Positions 35,901-41,722 are shown, numbered from the stretch's first letter. The stretch is DNA of 64,000 bases from Dendrolimus kikuchii (GCA_019925095.2 CM034402.1:10923501-10987500), one strand, 5' to 3'. Program-made: numbers and translations. Notes: generated from the letters alone by a model not told the origin.

Positions 35901-37237
35901 ACATTTTTGACTTTCGCGTAAAACGATTCTTGAAATAAAAGAAAATACTACAAGAAGAATGAAAATACCCAGTTTAACGGGTGGCCTCGATGATTAATTC
36001 CACTTGGTTCGCTAAATAACACTAGTATTCATAGTGATTTTAGTAATAACATCTGCGAAAATTTATAGCCAGTTCCTATATCTTATTATTTATTCGTTCA
36101 CGTGCCCTACCATCGGATGAATTTTTACATTACTTGTATGGAGTTCATGTCAAATTTTAACAAATAGTAAAGCAAATGAGCGGTCGGTAAGATATAGGAA
36201 CGTGTTATAAATTAGAGTTCGCTATCTTGCCAACGCATTGCGACATTTTTTAATCGACAGAATTTACTTACAACTACGATACAAATTATACGAGTTGTCA
36301 ATTTATATCTTCAATAAGCTTTTTTAAAAACGTTTTTAAATACAAGCTTTTGAGATCCTGGATATCATGTAGCAGCAGAGTGCTTGCCAAGACAAGTAAA
36401 ACGAGCCCAAACACGACGGATCTATCTTGTTTAGTACAGGAGTTCCTATGGCCACCTTCCGACTCCATCATCAGATCAGCTCCATGGTACCATATTATTG
36501 CATTGTCACGTGATATACATATGCGTGCAAAATTTCAGATCTATCAGAAATCGGGAAGTTAATCAAATTTAACTTGCAAGATTCCACTTAGAACTTACAT
36601 ACACATAGGTACATCCATTGCAAGTTAAATAAAAGCGTGTGAAAACGTGGCAATGCGCGAGCGAGATAGTGAACTCCAATTTAGGTAGCCCCCTTAAAAT
36701 ATGTTTTAAATAAACCTTGCGTAATAGTTTTAGTGGTGTTCTTTTATATCATAGAGACAAATATCAACAGTGCCGTTCTCTGGACAACAGGATAGAAACT
36801 TAGGATTACGTGGCTCTTTTAGAGCTGAGGTTTTTTTAATGGGTAATTGTCATTCTTGGTATTTATTCTTCCATAATACCTACTAGTTAATTTGGTAATA
36901 CCCGCATGACGTAAAACAACGTTGGTATCGAGGCGAACCTGCCACGTGTACTCAAATAGATTACGACTCATTATTACCAGTAATTAACTCTTGCGGATCA
37001 CTGTTGCCAGAAAATTGGAGAGTTCTTTCAATGAAAGATTTACGATAAACATTCCAAGAATTTACTGTCTAAGATAGTGGGTAATCGGGCCTCAGCTGTT
37101 TTTATTTCAGTTTAAACGGAAAGCAGATCGTGTCTCACCTGTGGACCCTCCATTTCAGCATTGTTATTAATGCTGAAGTGAAACGTAGCCTCGCTTGTCG
37201 GACCATTGCCGCTGGCGGGAGCCGGAATGGATATTTT
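7486..37237 (-). CDS. ELL: ELL, RNA polymerase II elongation factor (11 coding exons; 5' end not found)
   Basis: Joined exons, in gene order: 37237-37139, 26820-26669, 25350-25018, 20287-20217, 17826-17670, 16402-16053, 14087-13971, 13560-13470, 12478-12307, 10501-10364, 7539-7486. Together they give 1,734 nt (577 residues plus TGA). Every intron is GT-AG and all split codons are consistent. In this partial protein, residues 1 to about 272 resemble the ELL N-terminal elongation domain (GSFEC, TRVIKPN, ERLIQLLALKPFKKPELF, NEDWPFYTEEE). Residues about 460-560 resemble the C-terminal ELL/occludin-homology domain (AYKNEFSELYTEYRRLY, LTHIKRMVYQYDHL). From family knowledge, ELL suppresses transient Pol II pausing and works in the super and little elongation complexes in the nucleus; the fly orthologue is Su(Tpl). 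The first exon, expected to contain a VKLTDSA-like motif, was not recognised. The gene call is very likely; exact borders should be checked against RNA data. Confidence 0.93.
8112..8386 (-). mobile_element. RTE-like LINE 3' fragment with folded-back 5' end
   Basis: The minus strand encodes the C-terminal tail of an RTE-like reverse transcriptase (CRSRGRPRHTFHDQIDRV ... VVRAYPARELA, stop) followed by a (TATG)n tail, seen at the left as tacatacataca. Flanks carry a 12-bp target duplication GTCATAATTATA at 8100-8111 and 8387-8398. At the truncated 5' end CCATCCACTT is followed by its inverse AAGTGGATGG and AT-rich filler, suggesting an aberrant integration. Confidence 0.8.
8650..8885. other. GC-rich block of unknown nature
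   Basis: This block is clearly richer in GC than the surrounding intron and holds an open minus-strand frame of 76 codons, but no recognisable domain. It lies in the ELL j-k intron next to a degenerate GTTGTCTGGAAG repeat, so an old transposon fragment is most likely. Confidence 0.25.
8902..8950 (+). repeat. Degenerate GTTGTCTGGAAG-type repeat tail
   Basis: A short decayed copy of a 3'-end repeat (GTTGYCTGGAAGAGATCGC...AATAAAG) also seen near 22905, 31530 and 62183. The motif is familiar from lepidopteran genomes; the parent element is not identifiable here. Confidence 0.4.
10364..10501 (-). CDS. ELL: ELL exon 'j', second half of the occludin-homology domain
   Basis: The 138-nt, phase 0/0 exon encodes IIEQQIVEEYRRVSNDSAYQ, NVRRRFNYLDRK, LTHIKRMVYQYDHL. 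It aligns with human ELL QILQEYRKIKK...YLHSKLAHIKRLIAEYDQ. The acceptor is tgtgattggtag and the donor GTGAGT. Confidence 0.95.
11772..12092 (-). repeat. 300-bp retroelement repeat, copy A
   Basis: On the minus strand it runs from CCGTGCAGGAACGGAGAAAG through GGTGTTGCAAATGTCCATAG to CTGCAATAAAAA and a poly-A. It is highly similar to copies at about 19494-19806 and 20469-20780. Its last 110 bp also occur alone at three other sites, so it is a retroposed element whose 3' tail is shared. The open frames inside are shadows. Confidence 0.7.
12244..12292 (+). repeat. (GA)n microsatellite beside ELL exon i donor
   Basis: An almost pure GA run of about 48 bp. On the ELL strand it is a CT tract starting about 10 nt after the 5' splice site of exon 'i'. 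Confidence 0.95.
12307..12478 (-). CDS. ELL: ELL exon 'i', first half of the occludin-homology domain
   Basis: The 172-nt exon (1 + 57 codons) encodes QYPPITSSSRRRAYKNEFSE then LYTEYRRLYSQLAEVAARF and ends SPHHQ. This matches the ELL/occludin-homology domain (human: Y...IVS-EQRQAYKDDFNAEYDEYR...ITRQF). The acceptor is gatacttttcag and the donor GTATAA. A long (GA)n run on the plus strand begins about 10 bp beyond the donor. Confidence 0.95.
12840..12966 (-). repeat. tRNA-derived SINE-like sequence
   Basis: On the minus strand a pol III A box (TGGTTGAGTGG, 12956-12946) is followed by a B box (GGGTTCGACCCC, 12866-12855). The head resembles a Leu/Ser-type tRNA (GTGGTTGAGTGGTCTAAGCG), but the boxes are about 80 bp apart and no cloverleaf fits, so it is a SINE or decayed tRNA-derived element. 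Confidence 0.55.
13470..13560 (-). CDS. ELL: ELL exon 'h'
   Basis: The 91-nt exon (2 + 29 codons + 2) encodes KDITNTEPLENTKLSSAPDE followed by NLTDLEDIE, an acidic linker. The acceptor is gtacaattacag and the donor GTAAAT. It joins the C-terminal domain exon in frame through Arg (AG|G) just before QYPPITS. Confidence 0.86.
13971..14087 (-). CDS. ELL: ELL exon 'g'
   Basis: The 117-nt exon (2 + 38 codons + 1) encodes KKDNGYTLNYTTVKDLCPSP followed by VKANGFRSSPPVEQNSIT, a Ser/Pro/Asn-rich linker. The acceptor is tttatatttgcag and the donor GTATGT. Its coding status rests mainly on exact phase agreement with both neighbours (Val G|TA and Glu G|AG), because this part of ELL is poorly conserved. 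Confidence 0.85.
15285..15450 (-). repeat. SINE body fragment (headless copy)
   Basis: The sequence around GACACATCGGTTAT and CTTGACCAAGGCGGATTG is a diverged copy of the body of the SINE at 15780-16025, without the tRNA-like head. It is in the same orientation, and the two copies lie within 800 bp. Confidence 0.5.
15481..15560 (+). repeat. CAATACTCATTGACACTTG repeat, copy 1
   Basis: About 70 bp (CAATACTCATTGACACTT ... TCTTCCGTGATCACGGCTAC) recurs nearly unchanged at 27549-27615. The end reads ...GTAGCCAAAACATCG, a motif I associate with lepidopteran retroelement ends. Confidence 0.5.
15780..16025 (-). repeat. tRNA-derived SINE at the ELL exon f donor
   Basis: On the minus strand the head has an A box TAGCGTAATGG (16018-16008) and a B box GGGTTCTATCC (15975-15965), followed by a body running to about 15780. 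The element begins about 30 bp inside the intron after ELL exon 'f' and is in the same orientation as the gene. Confidence 0.7.
16053..16402 (-). CDS. ELL: ELL exon 'f', disordered Ser/Pro-rich middle with NG(L/V)AN repeats
   Basis: The 350-nt exon (1 + 116 codons + 1) starts RKPQNLTPPLSSDSANSL and contains a tandem series of GVANGLTN/GLANSLAN-type repeats. It then has a basic KKLRISHYRR patch that could be a nuclear localisation signal (inference) and an acidic DNEDDRTTG end. The acceptor is atgtgcag and the donor GTGAGT. A tRNA-derived SINE starts about 30 bp into the following intron. Other long frames here on both strands are shadows. Confidence 0.9.
17424..17530 (+). repeat. Retroelement 3' tail, tail-only copy 1
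   Basis: AGGTAGGCAACGCATCTG ... GGTGTTGCAGATATCCATAT ... AATAAAAAAAA-type end. It is the shared 3' tail of the 300-bp repeat family, truncated at its 5' end. Confidence 0.5.
17670..17826 (-). CDS. ELL: ELL exon 'e', end of the elongation domain
   Basis: The 157-nt exon (2 + 51 codons + 2) encodes GIKDKERSTVNKILAHIS...NEDWPFYTEEEKRMLK. This corresponds to the ELL segment GLTQADKDALDGLLQQVANM...KDWPGYSEGD. The acceptor is gtgatttgcag and the donor GTTAGA. It closes the conserved N-terminal elongation domain. Confidence 0.94.
17881..18320 (+). repeat. Helitron-like (Lep1-type) body fragments
   Basis: Two diverged copies of the motif AACTACTGAACGGATT...ATACTTTTTATCCCG, at about 18018-18110 and 18175-18250. 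The motif is typical of short Helitron-derived repeats in moths. Termini are not recognisable. Confidence 0.5.
18701..19473 (+). mobile_element. RTE-like LINE 3' fragment with about 240-codon reverse-transcriptase tail
   Basis: The open frame (from GAG 18701, stop 19451-19453) encodes the C-terminal part of an RTE-like reverse transcriptase: KTKVMVFERE, EFVYLGCAFSRDG, YGSESWVWKKEHESRVNAVE, MLRWFGHVER, GRPRHTF, AYPARELA. It is followed by GTTATGTATGTATATATG. A possible 8-bp target duplication AAAAATTA lies at 18693-18700 and 19474-19481. The N-terminal endonuclease and most catalytic RT motifs are missing (5' truncation). The element is antisense to ELL in the d-e intron. The reverse-strand frames are shadows. 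Confidence 0.85.
19494..19806 (+). repeat. 300-bp retroelement repeat, copy B
   Basis: Starts near CCGTGCAGGAACGGAGAAAG and ends CTGCAATAAAAAAAACT. It is very similar to copy A and lies just after the RTE fragment's target duplication. It sits in an ELL intron, antisense to the gene. Confidence 0.7.
19962..20085 (+). repeat. Retroelement 3' tail, tail-only copy 2
   Basis: AAAGGCTGGCAACATGTTGG ... GATGTTGCAAACGTCTATTG ... GCAATAAATAAAG. It is the same tail family as the 300-bp repeat. Confidence 0.6.
20217..20287 (-). CDS. ELL: ELL exon 'd'
   Basis: The 71-nt exon (1 + 23 codons + 1) encodes ERLIQLLALKPFKKPELFTR followed by LHS, aligning with human ELL RDRVLHLLALRPYRKAELLLRLQ. The acceptor tttctttgcag is strong and the donor GTAAGT is consensus. 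The split codon with exon 'c' is Lys (AA|A) and with exon 'e' is Glu (G|AG). Confidence 0.94.
20469..20780 (+). repeat. 300-bp retroelement repeat, copy C
   Basis: A third, more diverged copy (CTCCGTGCAGGAACGGAAAA ... CAGCAATAAATAAG). The open frame within it is not a host gene. Confidence 0.65.
21561..21718 (+). mobile_element. RTE-like LINE, 158-bp 3' stub with 12-bp target duplication
   Basis: It encodes only the last residues of the RT tail (SLKNRQAFMTRVMNVKDASE ... ARELV, stop), then (TATG)n. TACATCAAATTC flanks it at 21549-21560 and 21719-21730. It lies in the ELL c-d intron. Confidence 0.85.
22905..23025 (+). repeat. GGTTGCCTGGAAGAGATCGC repeat tail
   Basis: GGTTGCCTGGAAGAGATCGC ... 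AATAAAGAGTTATATCTATC. It ends in a short TATC microsatellite-like run, as 3' tails of non-LTR elements often do. A related copy lies at 31528-31660. Confidence 0.6.
23102..23554 (+). mobile_element. RTE-like LINE 3' fragment with 15-bp target duplication
   Basis: Nearly identical to the 3' half of the copy at 18701-19473, beginning at the EHESRVNAVEMRALRK segment. One C-to-T change gives an in-frame TAA in the FHD-QIDRV segment, so it is a dead copy. GTATCAATAAAAACA flanks it at 23087-23101 and 23555-23569, the clearest target duplication in the window. Confidence 0.9.
24698..24925. repeat. Cluster of palindromes and foldback sequence in ELL intron c-d
   Basis: Near 24699 is a 28-nt near-perfect palindrome around GTCTAGAC (AATTAGGGAAG ... 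CTTTCCTAATT). From 24845, CTTCTAATGTGCTTATAA is matched by its inverse near 24905 with one mismatch, and ATAAGTATTTACTTATA occurs twice. It lies 90-320 bp downstream of the exon c donor. Confidence 0.6.
25018..25350 (-). CDS. ELL: ELL exon 'c' with low-complexity linker
   Basis: The 333-nt exon (1 + 110 codons + 2) starts TRVIKPNQTDIGRRVKVRHA, a conserved ELL signature. It then runs into a lineage-specific low-complexity linker of tandem ERV/ERA/ERM triplets, a Pro/Ala/Gln stretch and a His-Gln-Pro stretch, and ends NPDLTRRSL. The acceptor is tttgtttcag and the donor GTAAGT. The linker is much more GC-rich than its surroundings. In vertebrate ELL the same position holds a poorly conserved linker before the (R/K)ERV-HLLAL segment. 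Confidence 0.92.
26385..26500 (+). repeat. Retroelement 3' tail, tail-only copy 3
   Basis: AAAGGCTGGCAACGCTCTG ... GGTGTTGTAAACGTCTATAA ... TAATAAAAAAAC. Same tail family as at 19962. Confidence 0.6.
26669..26820 (-). CDS. ELL: ELL exon 'b'
   Basis: The 152-nt exon enters at phase 0 and leaves after two bases (TG, completing Cys with the next exon). It encodes GSFECVRSGG...RRMRVQANDDSYEATKDRM, which aligns with the human ELL segment around CIQQY, KITVCATDDSYQKAR. The acceptor is catgtttccag and the donor GTATGC. An antisense open frame in the same place is only a shadow. A (CA)n(TA)n tract lies about 55 bp upstream of the acceptor. Confidence 0.92.
26877..26978 (+). repeat. Compound (CA)n(TA)n microsatellite
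   Basis: About 25 bp of CA repeats, then ATTATGTGTG, then more than 60 bp of TA repeats, starting about 57 bp upstream of the ELL exon b acceptor on the gene strand. Confidence 0.95.
26985..27049 (-). mobile_element. Helitron 5'-end fragment
   Basis: GCTTCAATGTACAGACACGG ... TATTATAGA|T matches the ends of the Helitrons at 47552-48073 and 57720-58280. Only the 5' terminal part (TC end on the minus strand) is left. Confidence 0.55.
27549..27615 (+). repeat. CAATACTCATTGACACTT repeat, copy 2
   Basis: Near-identical to 15486-15552, ending in CAGGGCCACTGAAAAGTGG. Confidence 0.5.
28400..29095 (-). mobile_element. Jockey-clade LINE 3' fragment
   Basis: The minus-strand frame from about 29090 to the stop at 28517 encodes KVRPIMTYASVVFGHA, LLDKLQIVQNKFMRRAVGAP, YMRNVDLHRDLELPSI, the typical C-terminal end of Jockey-type reverse transcriptases. 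An Arg/His-rich tail follows. The 3' UTR continues to about 28400 and contains a perfect GATCCCGG-CGGG-CCGGGATC hairpin at about 28483-28502. The 5' part is missing where a Tc1-like transposase begins in the opposite direction. Plus-strand frames here are shadows. Confidence 0.8.
29091..29852 (+). pseudogene. Truncated Tc1/mariner transposase with DD36E spacing
   Basis: The open frame lacks most of the N-terminal DNA-binding domain; the first recognisable element is LQTIRNHLQRIG. It retains the catalytic core IFSDEK (Asp 29271-29273), VHDNCRVHTA (Asp 29550-29552), WPSRSPDLNPIENLW (Glu 29661-29663) and the C-terminal MRNRLLDVIENNG. Counting residues, 36 lie between the second Asp and the Glu, against 34 in classical Tc1. 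That spacing is described for the DD36E (Incomer) family; the family name is inference from spacing only. The downstream terminal inverted repeat was not found. The frame's apparent upstream ATG at 28986 lies within Jockey sequence and is not a real start. Confidence 0.75.
30067..30150 (+). repeat. Fragment of the GTTCCTATATCTTA MITE family
   Basis: GTTCCGATATCTTA ... GCATTACTTGTATAGAG ... GTCAAATTTTAAC matches 36072-36160 in order and orientation. Confidence 0.5.
31528..31660 (+). repeat. GGTTGCCTG...AAGGCCGCC repeat tail
   Basis: GGTTGCCTGCAAAAGATGG ... GATAAGGCCGCC ... ending in (CTAT)n. A decayed copy of the repeat seen at 22905. Confidence 0.5.
32142..32425 (-). mobile_element. Helitron-like element, 3' part
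   Basis: The minus-strand 3' end is CTAG (32145-32142) followed by T. Then comes the shared body (ACTTCGTCCACGCTTGACTT, GGGAAAATTCCCGCGGGATT, CGCATCGAAATCGG). The 5' end is lost. Confidence 0.6.
32640..32740. other. GC-rich patch with direct and inverted TTGGC/GCCAA pieces
   Basis: AACGCTGGCCGCGTTACCG ... GGCAACGCGAGCGTTGCCCA ... TTGGCCAGCC. Short inverted repeats are visible but nothing recognisable; an old repeat fragment is likely. Confidence 0.25.
33131..33187 (+). repeat. tRNA-like pol III box pair (SINE head or tRNA pseudogene)
   Basis: TGGTCTAGTACGG (A-box-like, 33137-33149) and AGTTCGACTCC (B box, 33166-33176) sit only 16 nt apart, too close for a full tRNA, which means that the anticodon arm is missing. 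Confidence 0.45.
33690..33959 (-). mobile_element. Helitron-like element, 5' part
   Basis: It shares AAAAAGTAGCGCAAATTTT, CGTGTTCTCCGTC and the terminal TATAATATAGA|T with the complete copies at 47552 and 57720. The CTAG end is missing, so only the 5' half remains. Confidence 0.6.
34269..35549 (-). mobile_element. Complete mariner element with matched terminal repeats
   Basis: Terminal inverted repeats: the left starts CGAGGGTGACACTGAAAG (34269-34295) and the right on the minus strand starts CGAGGGCGACACTGATAG (35549-35523). They show 24/27 identity and each is flanked by TA, the canonical mariner target duplication. Length is 1,281 bp. It lies in the ELL a-b intron in the same orientation as the gene and contains one transposase. 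Confidence 0.92.
34501..35376 (-). pseudogene. mariner transposase, third catalytic Asp deleted
   Basis: From ATG 35376 the frame shows the mariner helix-turn-helix region (RATVYNWFNEFKRGRTN), TGDESWIYCYD (first Asp) and HHDNASSHTAG (second Asp, 34623-34621), then HPPYSPDLA. In the family SPDLA is followed by PCDFxLF, whose Asp is the third catalytic residue (DD34D). Here SPDLA is followed directly by IFIYFRK and a stop, so the third Asp is gone. The remaining C-terminal coding sequence lies downstream in shifted frames (recognisable down to about 34320). The protein should be catalytically inactive. Confidence 0.88.
36072..36201. repeat. 130-bp MITE with 14-bp perfect inverted ends
   Basis: GTTCCTATATCTTA at 36072-36085 and TAAGATATAGGAAC at 36188-36201 are perfect inverses. 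The interior matches 30067-30150. Confidence 0.65.
36206..36688. repeat. About 480-bp inverted-repeat element (possible MITE)
   Basis: TAAATTAGAGTTCGCTATCT ... GCATTGCGAC (from 36209) is matched by the inverse of GGCAATGCGC ... AGATAGTGAACTCCAATTTA (to about 36683), about 38 bp at roughly 80% identity. A second pair, TAACTTGCAA/TTGCAAGTTA, lies inside near 36569 and 36619. Confidence 0.55.
37139..37237 (-). CDS. ELL: ELL exon 'a' (most upstream exon found)
   Basis: The 99-nt exon is phase 0 at both ends and encodes 33 residues beginning KISIPAPASG and ending MEGPQ. The acceptor is tttaatttcag and the donor is CAG|gtgaga. It matches the part of ELL that precedes the conserved GSFEC/CIQ segment (human: SIPQPD...NPQGSFDCIQ). 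The next exon lies more than 10 kb downstream. Because it enters at phase 0 and has no start codon, at least one more coding exon must lie upstream. Confidence 0.88.
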
Positions 37238-37249
37238 CTGAAATTAAAC

Positions 37250-39880
37250 GAAACAAATTCTATTAAACAAAACAGACATAAACTTAAATAAAGGGACTTG
37301 GCCGCTTGGATTCTGTTTTGCTGAGGATAAATATTAAGTTTATTATTAAATATAGCACAAGTCTTCGCTGTCGTTATCAAAAAAACAAATATACAGAGTA
37401 TACCCATATTAATGTACGTGACGTGTTTATCGGGACATTAAAACAATATAACTCGATGTACCGGTAAGCGATGTTTACTTCAAGAGAACATTAAAAAAAA
37501 ATGAACATGATCATTACGTTTCCTCCAACAGGCTTTAATAATAACTCAATTGGTAATTGGAATAAAGGTTTTAAACTGCTATTGGGCACAAACCAGTTTA
37601 CTCTCAACTATTTATAATTCTAAAAGTTGAATACGCCTGAGGCATAAATAATGCTGGTAACTAACTGCGGCTTTCCTCGCAGCTTCGCTCGCGTACTATT
37701 TTCTGTGATAAAAGTGAACGATATTATTCATCATAGATATTGAAAGTACATATATAACAAAATTCATGATCACTGCGAGCGTGTTCAGTTTCGCTGGCGT
37801 TAATCTGGATTCCTACTACTCGGTGGAATTTTTTTTTTCAAAACCAAAGGTGATTAATTTTTATTCTACTTATCAAAATTACACCAAATTTTATATCGAT
37901 CAAATATACACATGAAAAACGAAATAAAGTCAGTCACTTTCGTATTGCATATTAGTCCAATGAATTACCAAATAAAATTATACTAAAGGAATATGAATGT
38001 TTTATTTTACTGAAGTCAAAATATATACCTTCTGAACATACTATGAACAGAAACAATGTCGTCAATAAACGTGATGTAATCCGTGCGACAAATATATTCT
38101 TAGAGTTATGCGAAACGGAAGAAATCTAGACAACACGCCGGTGAGAGTAACATCCCCATTATCGCAAAGGGAATATACTAAAAGACGGAAGACCATTATG
38201 TTTACAATGTTAAACTATTGAGTGCAGAGGGCGAACCATTTTAAAAGAATTCAGCATATCGCGTGCGTAACATGTTTGGTTTTTCGGCGTGGGAAACCTG
38301 GCACGATATCTACGTCTGAATCACACAAGCACTACTGATTATAGTCATCATATCACAGTAGATTATACACGTAGTTTTCTTTTAAAAGAGAAGCAGAAGG
38401 TACATTACAACTAGCGATGCTAGGTGTCCCGATTTGCGCGGGATTTCCGGTTTTCAGGGGCCTGGGGACGCGTCCCGGTCTGCAGCTGACCGGGACATTA
38501 AATATCCCGATTTTAAGTAAGTAATTAAACCTTAATTTAAGAAAAAACTTCGTTTTTTGTTTGACCTAGTCTACAGCCCTAAATCTGTTTGTCTGTCAGT
38601 TTTACCTTTTGCCCCGATTTAAAACAAATTGGAACTGGCAACACTAATCACAACATTCATGAATAATTTATTAACTTACAATAAAGCACCTGCACAGCTG
38701 GGCTTTTTACTAAATATCATGCTACTCCCACGAGAAATCTACGTGTTTTGTGATAGATCCAAATACAGTCATCTCAGGCCAGTGGGCTTAGTTCGATTGC
38801 AACCGTGTACGTATACAATACATATACACAGTACGTGTCTAACAGTGAGTAATAATGACTTTCATCGCTTGGAATGGCAACGTCGCGTCCACGCATCAAC
38901 TGAGCGCATCGTACAGTTTCTCCATTCAGGGCTTTCATCATTAATAAGTAAATGTTGTGATTAAAACAAATCTCACTTAAGATAAATATAACAACAATAG
39001 TTCTACTCGTAATCACATATATTAAATAACTGGTAGACTTCATTTATTGAGGCCATACAATGTACTTCATGGCTCGTTACGCACAAGACAATCTTGTTTT
39101 TAAAACGCATAGATCTTAGTACTTCCTTTTCTATTTCATTAATAAAACGTACTTTATCTTGTTTGGCCATTTAATTACTTTTAAACGTAAGTAAATTCAT
39201 CTTAGAACCAAGAATTCCGAGACTCGTAGATCAAGAAAGGTACAAGCTGACCAATATATTACCCAAAGTCCAAAATACAAATGAATTTGAAGCGATGCCT
39301 TCGTAATACAGTACTATTTTGATAAATGCAAAGCTTCCCCTACATATTTGTATGGAGATCTTAGGAAATTGAATAGTGGTGTCTATGCTGGCCTCGTTTG
39401 GTGACGTGCCTACCTATATGCGTGTCGTGGCCGCGAGTCGCTATAAGGTCGCGGCTGACGATGTGTGCCAGCACCACAATGCCAGACAATTAACCTATTA
39501 AAGAGTGCGATGCAAAGCGTAGACCGAGCAATAACCCGAGCAGTTTCAGTACTTTTACTTTACACGTACCCGTTGGACATTACTTAGCAATTCTTCACTT
39601 TATTTGAATTTCCCTTATCAGATAACGTAACATTTCAAGGCGAAATTTCAATAGTATAGGTTAATAATAAACAGCAAATAAATTGAGCCGTCGCTTTTAA
39701 TGTTATTGCCATGTGCATAGGCAGAATTATAAATGGCGATAAGACAAAAATAAATAAAACTGGTAGCGTCCATCACGCAAGTAAAGACTAAAGTATATAG
39801 TATAATGTGGAATTATGGAGCTAATGAGGAAAAAACCCGCTATGAGCGCGCCGACACAGCGGGGGAGTGCGGCGCGAGGC
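37250..39880. other. No coding exon seen upstream of ELL exon a
   Basis: AT-rich sequence, searched for the expected ELL first exon without success. It contains a Helitron-like trace near 37670 (CGCAGCTTCGCTCGCGT) and a GTCCCGATTT repeat (38408-38520). Confidence 0.5.
38408..38520 (+). repeat. GTCCCGATTT...CGGGACATTAAAT repeat
   Basis: GTCCCGATTTGCGCGGGAT ... GGGACGCGTCCCGGTCTGCA ... ACCGGGACATTAAATATCCC. Direct and inverted TCCCG/CGGGA pieces recur. It resembles a repeat I recall from moth genomes, possibly a DNA transposon end. Confidence 0.4.
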
Positions 39881-39904
39881 TTTCTCTGTGGTACAACTGA
39901 GCAA

Positions 39905-40059
39905 TATAAAGAGCGAGTCGCGATGAAGCACTTCGGCATTCGGTGAACAGCCGTTTCGCCCGCATCATCTATTCAGTCATGGCTTCATCCATTGTTTGGT
40001 TTGCTATTTTGATTGTAACTGATTTCACTAATACAATATTAACACTTGTAAATGATTAG
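39905..40059 (+). promoter_or_regulatory. Candidate TATA promoter with short hydrophobic leader ORF
   Basis: TATAAA at 39905-39910 is followed about 30 bp later by GCATTCGGTG, a plausible initiator. An ATG at 39979 in a good context (cagtcATGG) opens MASSIVWFAILIVTDFTN..., stopping at 40057-40059. A potential donor ATT|GTAACT lies at 40015. The arrangement resembles the first exon of a small secreted-protein gene, but no second exon was tied to it. Inference only. Confidence 0.25.
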
Positions 40060-40141
40060 ATATCTATTTGTAGACAATTAGTCCAATGCATTTCCAGATT
40101 GTATCATGTCAAGGTCACCAGTTGCATTGTTTGTCTTGTAG

Positions 40142-40288
40142 CGAAGGTCGGATAGTGCGCCTCAAAATGGCCGGAAAATATGATAGACGAGGAAATCCGT
40201 CATCCGTTTTTCAAGGCATTATTCGAATGCCGCCTTGTCAACTAATTTGTAGCCTTATCGGATCACACACGTCATTGGCCAGCAGTAG
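40142..40288 (+). CDS. Weak candidate exon, unrecognised
   Basis: A good acceptor (gtttgtcttgtag) and donor (GTAAAT) bound a frame reading EGRIVRLKMAGKYDRRGNPS ... TSLASS. There is no recognised domain. An open frame of this length is not improbable by chance, so confidence is low. Confidence 0.2.
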
Positions 40289-40439
40289 GTAAATCTTGAT
40301 GTTATGTCATTTATAATGTGTATAACACGCAATACATAGGAGTTTTTATTTATTATCGAGTTCGTGATAGGGGTTTCTTTATTCTGTATCGCTTATTGCG
40401 CGTATCGACTGTGGCTTTTGTTGGTTACCTAATTTCACA

Positions 40440-40555
40440 GCAAGCGGCGAGCGGTACACGAAGTTGCGAAGTGAGAGGCCGTCACAACCGGTCCGTCGAC
40501 TCACTCGACCGCGAGACAAGCCAGCCACTAACCAACACAACTAAAATGTAAGCTA
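40440..40555. promoter_or_regulatory. GC-rich patch, possible promoter or untranslated first exon
   Basis: A GC-rich block (GCGAGCGGTACACGAAGTTG ... CCGCGAGACAAGCCAGCC) in an AT-rich setting. On the minus strand it ends GTGAAATTAG|gtaacc, a possible donor, so it could be a 5' UTR exon of a minus-strand transcript. Unproven. Confidence 0.2.
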
Positions 40556-41682
40556 GTGTGGATATATTGACGTTGTATTGCTTCAGTATATGTTTATAAG
40601 TAGATAGTACGTAAACAGGTAAAGATAATAAGTTCCGTTTCGATTCCAAGAGTTTAAATGTATTATGAAGACAAAAAAGATTCTACGGGACAGACCCGGA
40701 CGCAAAATAAGCAGTCGCGCGCTCCAATCTCGAATTAATGTGTTGTTTCTTATTGACGTAACATTGCGGAGGTGGTACTCGATTGCCGATGTAAATGGAA
40801 CTTTAAATATACATATCCGTAAATACAATATTCTTTGACATAAAATCAGTGTGTACGTCAGCAATGAATGATAATAAGTGGTACTTCAACACGAATCGTA
40901 GCGGGAAAATCCATGCGACCGGGTTGTGATCGTCACCTTGTTAATTGCTTACTTGTTTGTCATGCTCGATATTATTTACTATACAAAATGATATGATTAT
41001 AATAACAGCAAAACATCCAGCAGCCCTTAGCGATCTCTATATACATGTAAAAACTTAAAGAAAAAATACTTTGTAGTTACACATGTCCAATATAAAGCTG
41101 ATATCACATTATCACAATTGATGACCCTACTATTCAAGCAATAAATTACTTCCTAACCCCACAAGTCAATGTAATTAATATGCCTAAGACAAATTTAAAA
41201 AATCCGAAGACTGTTTTATTACTTAAATTATCAAGTTGGACTGCTTTCATTTCATAATAAACATTACAATTAAAAAAGTGGTAATTTTTAAAAGATCTAT
41301 AAACTCACGCTGAAATTTAACAAGGTTTTTTTTGCGACAAACAAGAAATCGTGAGAAGTTAAGTTATTTATAAATAAACATTCGAATGCAAACGTCCAAG
41401 TAACGAACGTGTTGATAAATACAGTTTTGTTTAAACAAGGTGTTTCCAGGTTTAACAACGACTCAACAAGAGCTACTCGGTTTTTCAGAAAAGGGGAACT
41501 CGAGTTATCTCATTGTCGATGGAGATTTGTGAATTTGGCAACGCGTCCGCGTAAGAAATTGTTTTAACACAATTTACTAACGGTAATAGTCACTTTCATC
41601 GCAGACACATTTAAAGGCGAAGTGAGTGGCCAGTTATTTGTGAGGTTTCTACGATACTATTTGCATATTCGCCGACTTTCTA

Positions 41683-41722
41683 ATGGACGATGCGGCCGCT
41701 CTTGTCGCAATCGTCAGCAGCG
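41683..41722 (+). CDS. Weak candidate first exon, unrecognised
   Basis: An ATG opens MDDAAALVAIVSS, then G|GTGAGG, a fair donor. The sequence is GC-rich (GATGCGGCCGCTCTTGTCGC) after AT-rich upstream DNA. I cannot identify a continuing exon. Confidence 0.18.

Noticed and set aside
38583..38620. Minus-strand reading QKVKLTDKQI resembling the ELL N-terminal VKLTDSA motif
   Set aside because: It diverges at once (DKQI then a stop), has no splice sites, and lies next to a common repeat; chance match.
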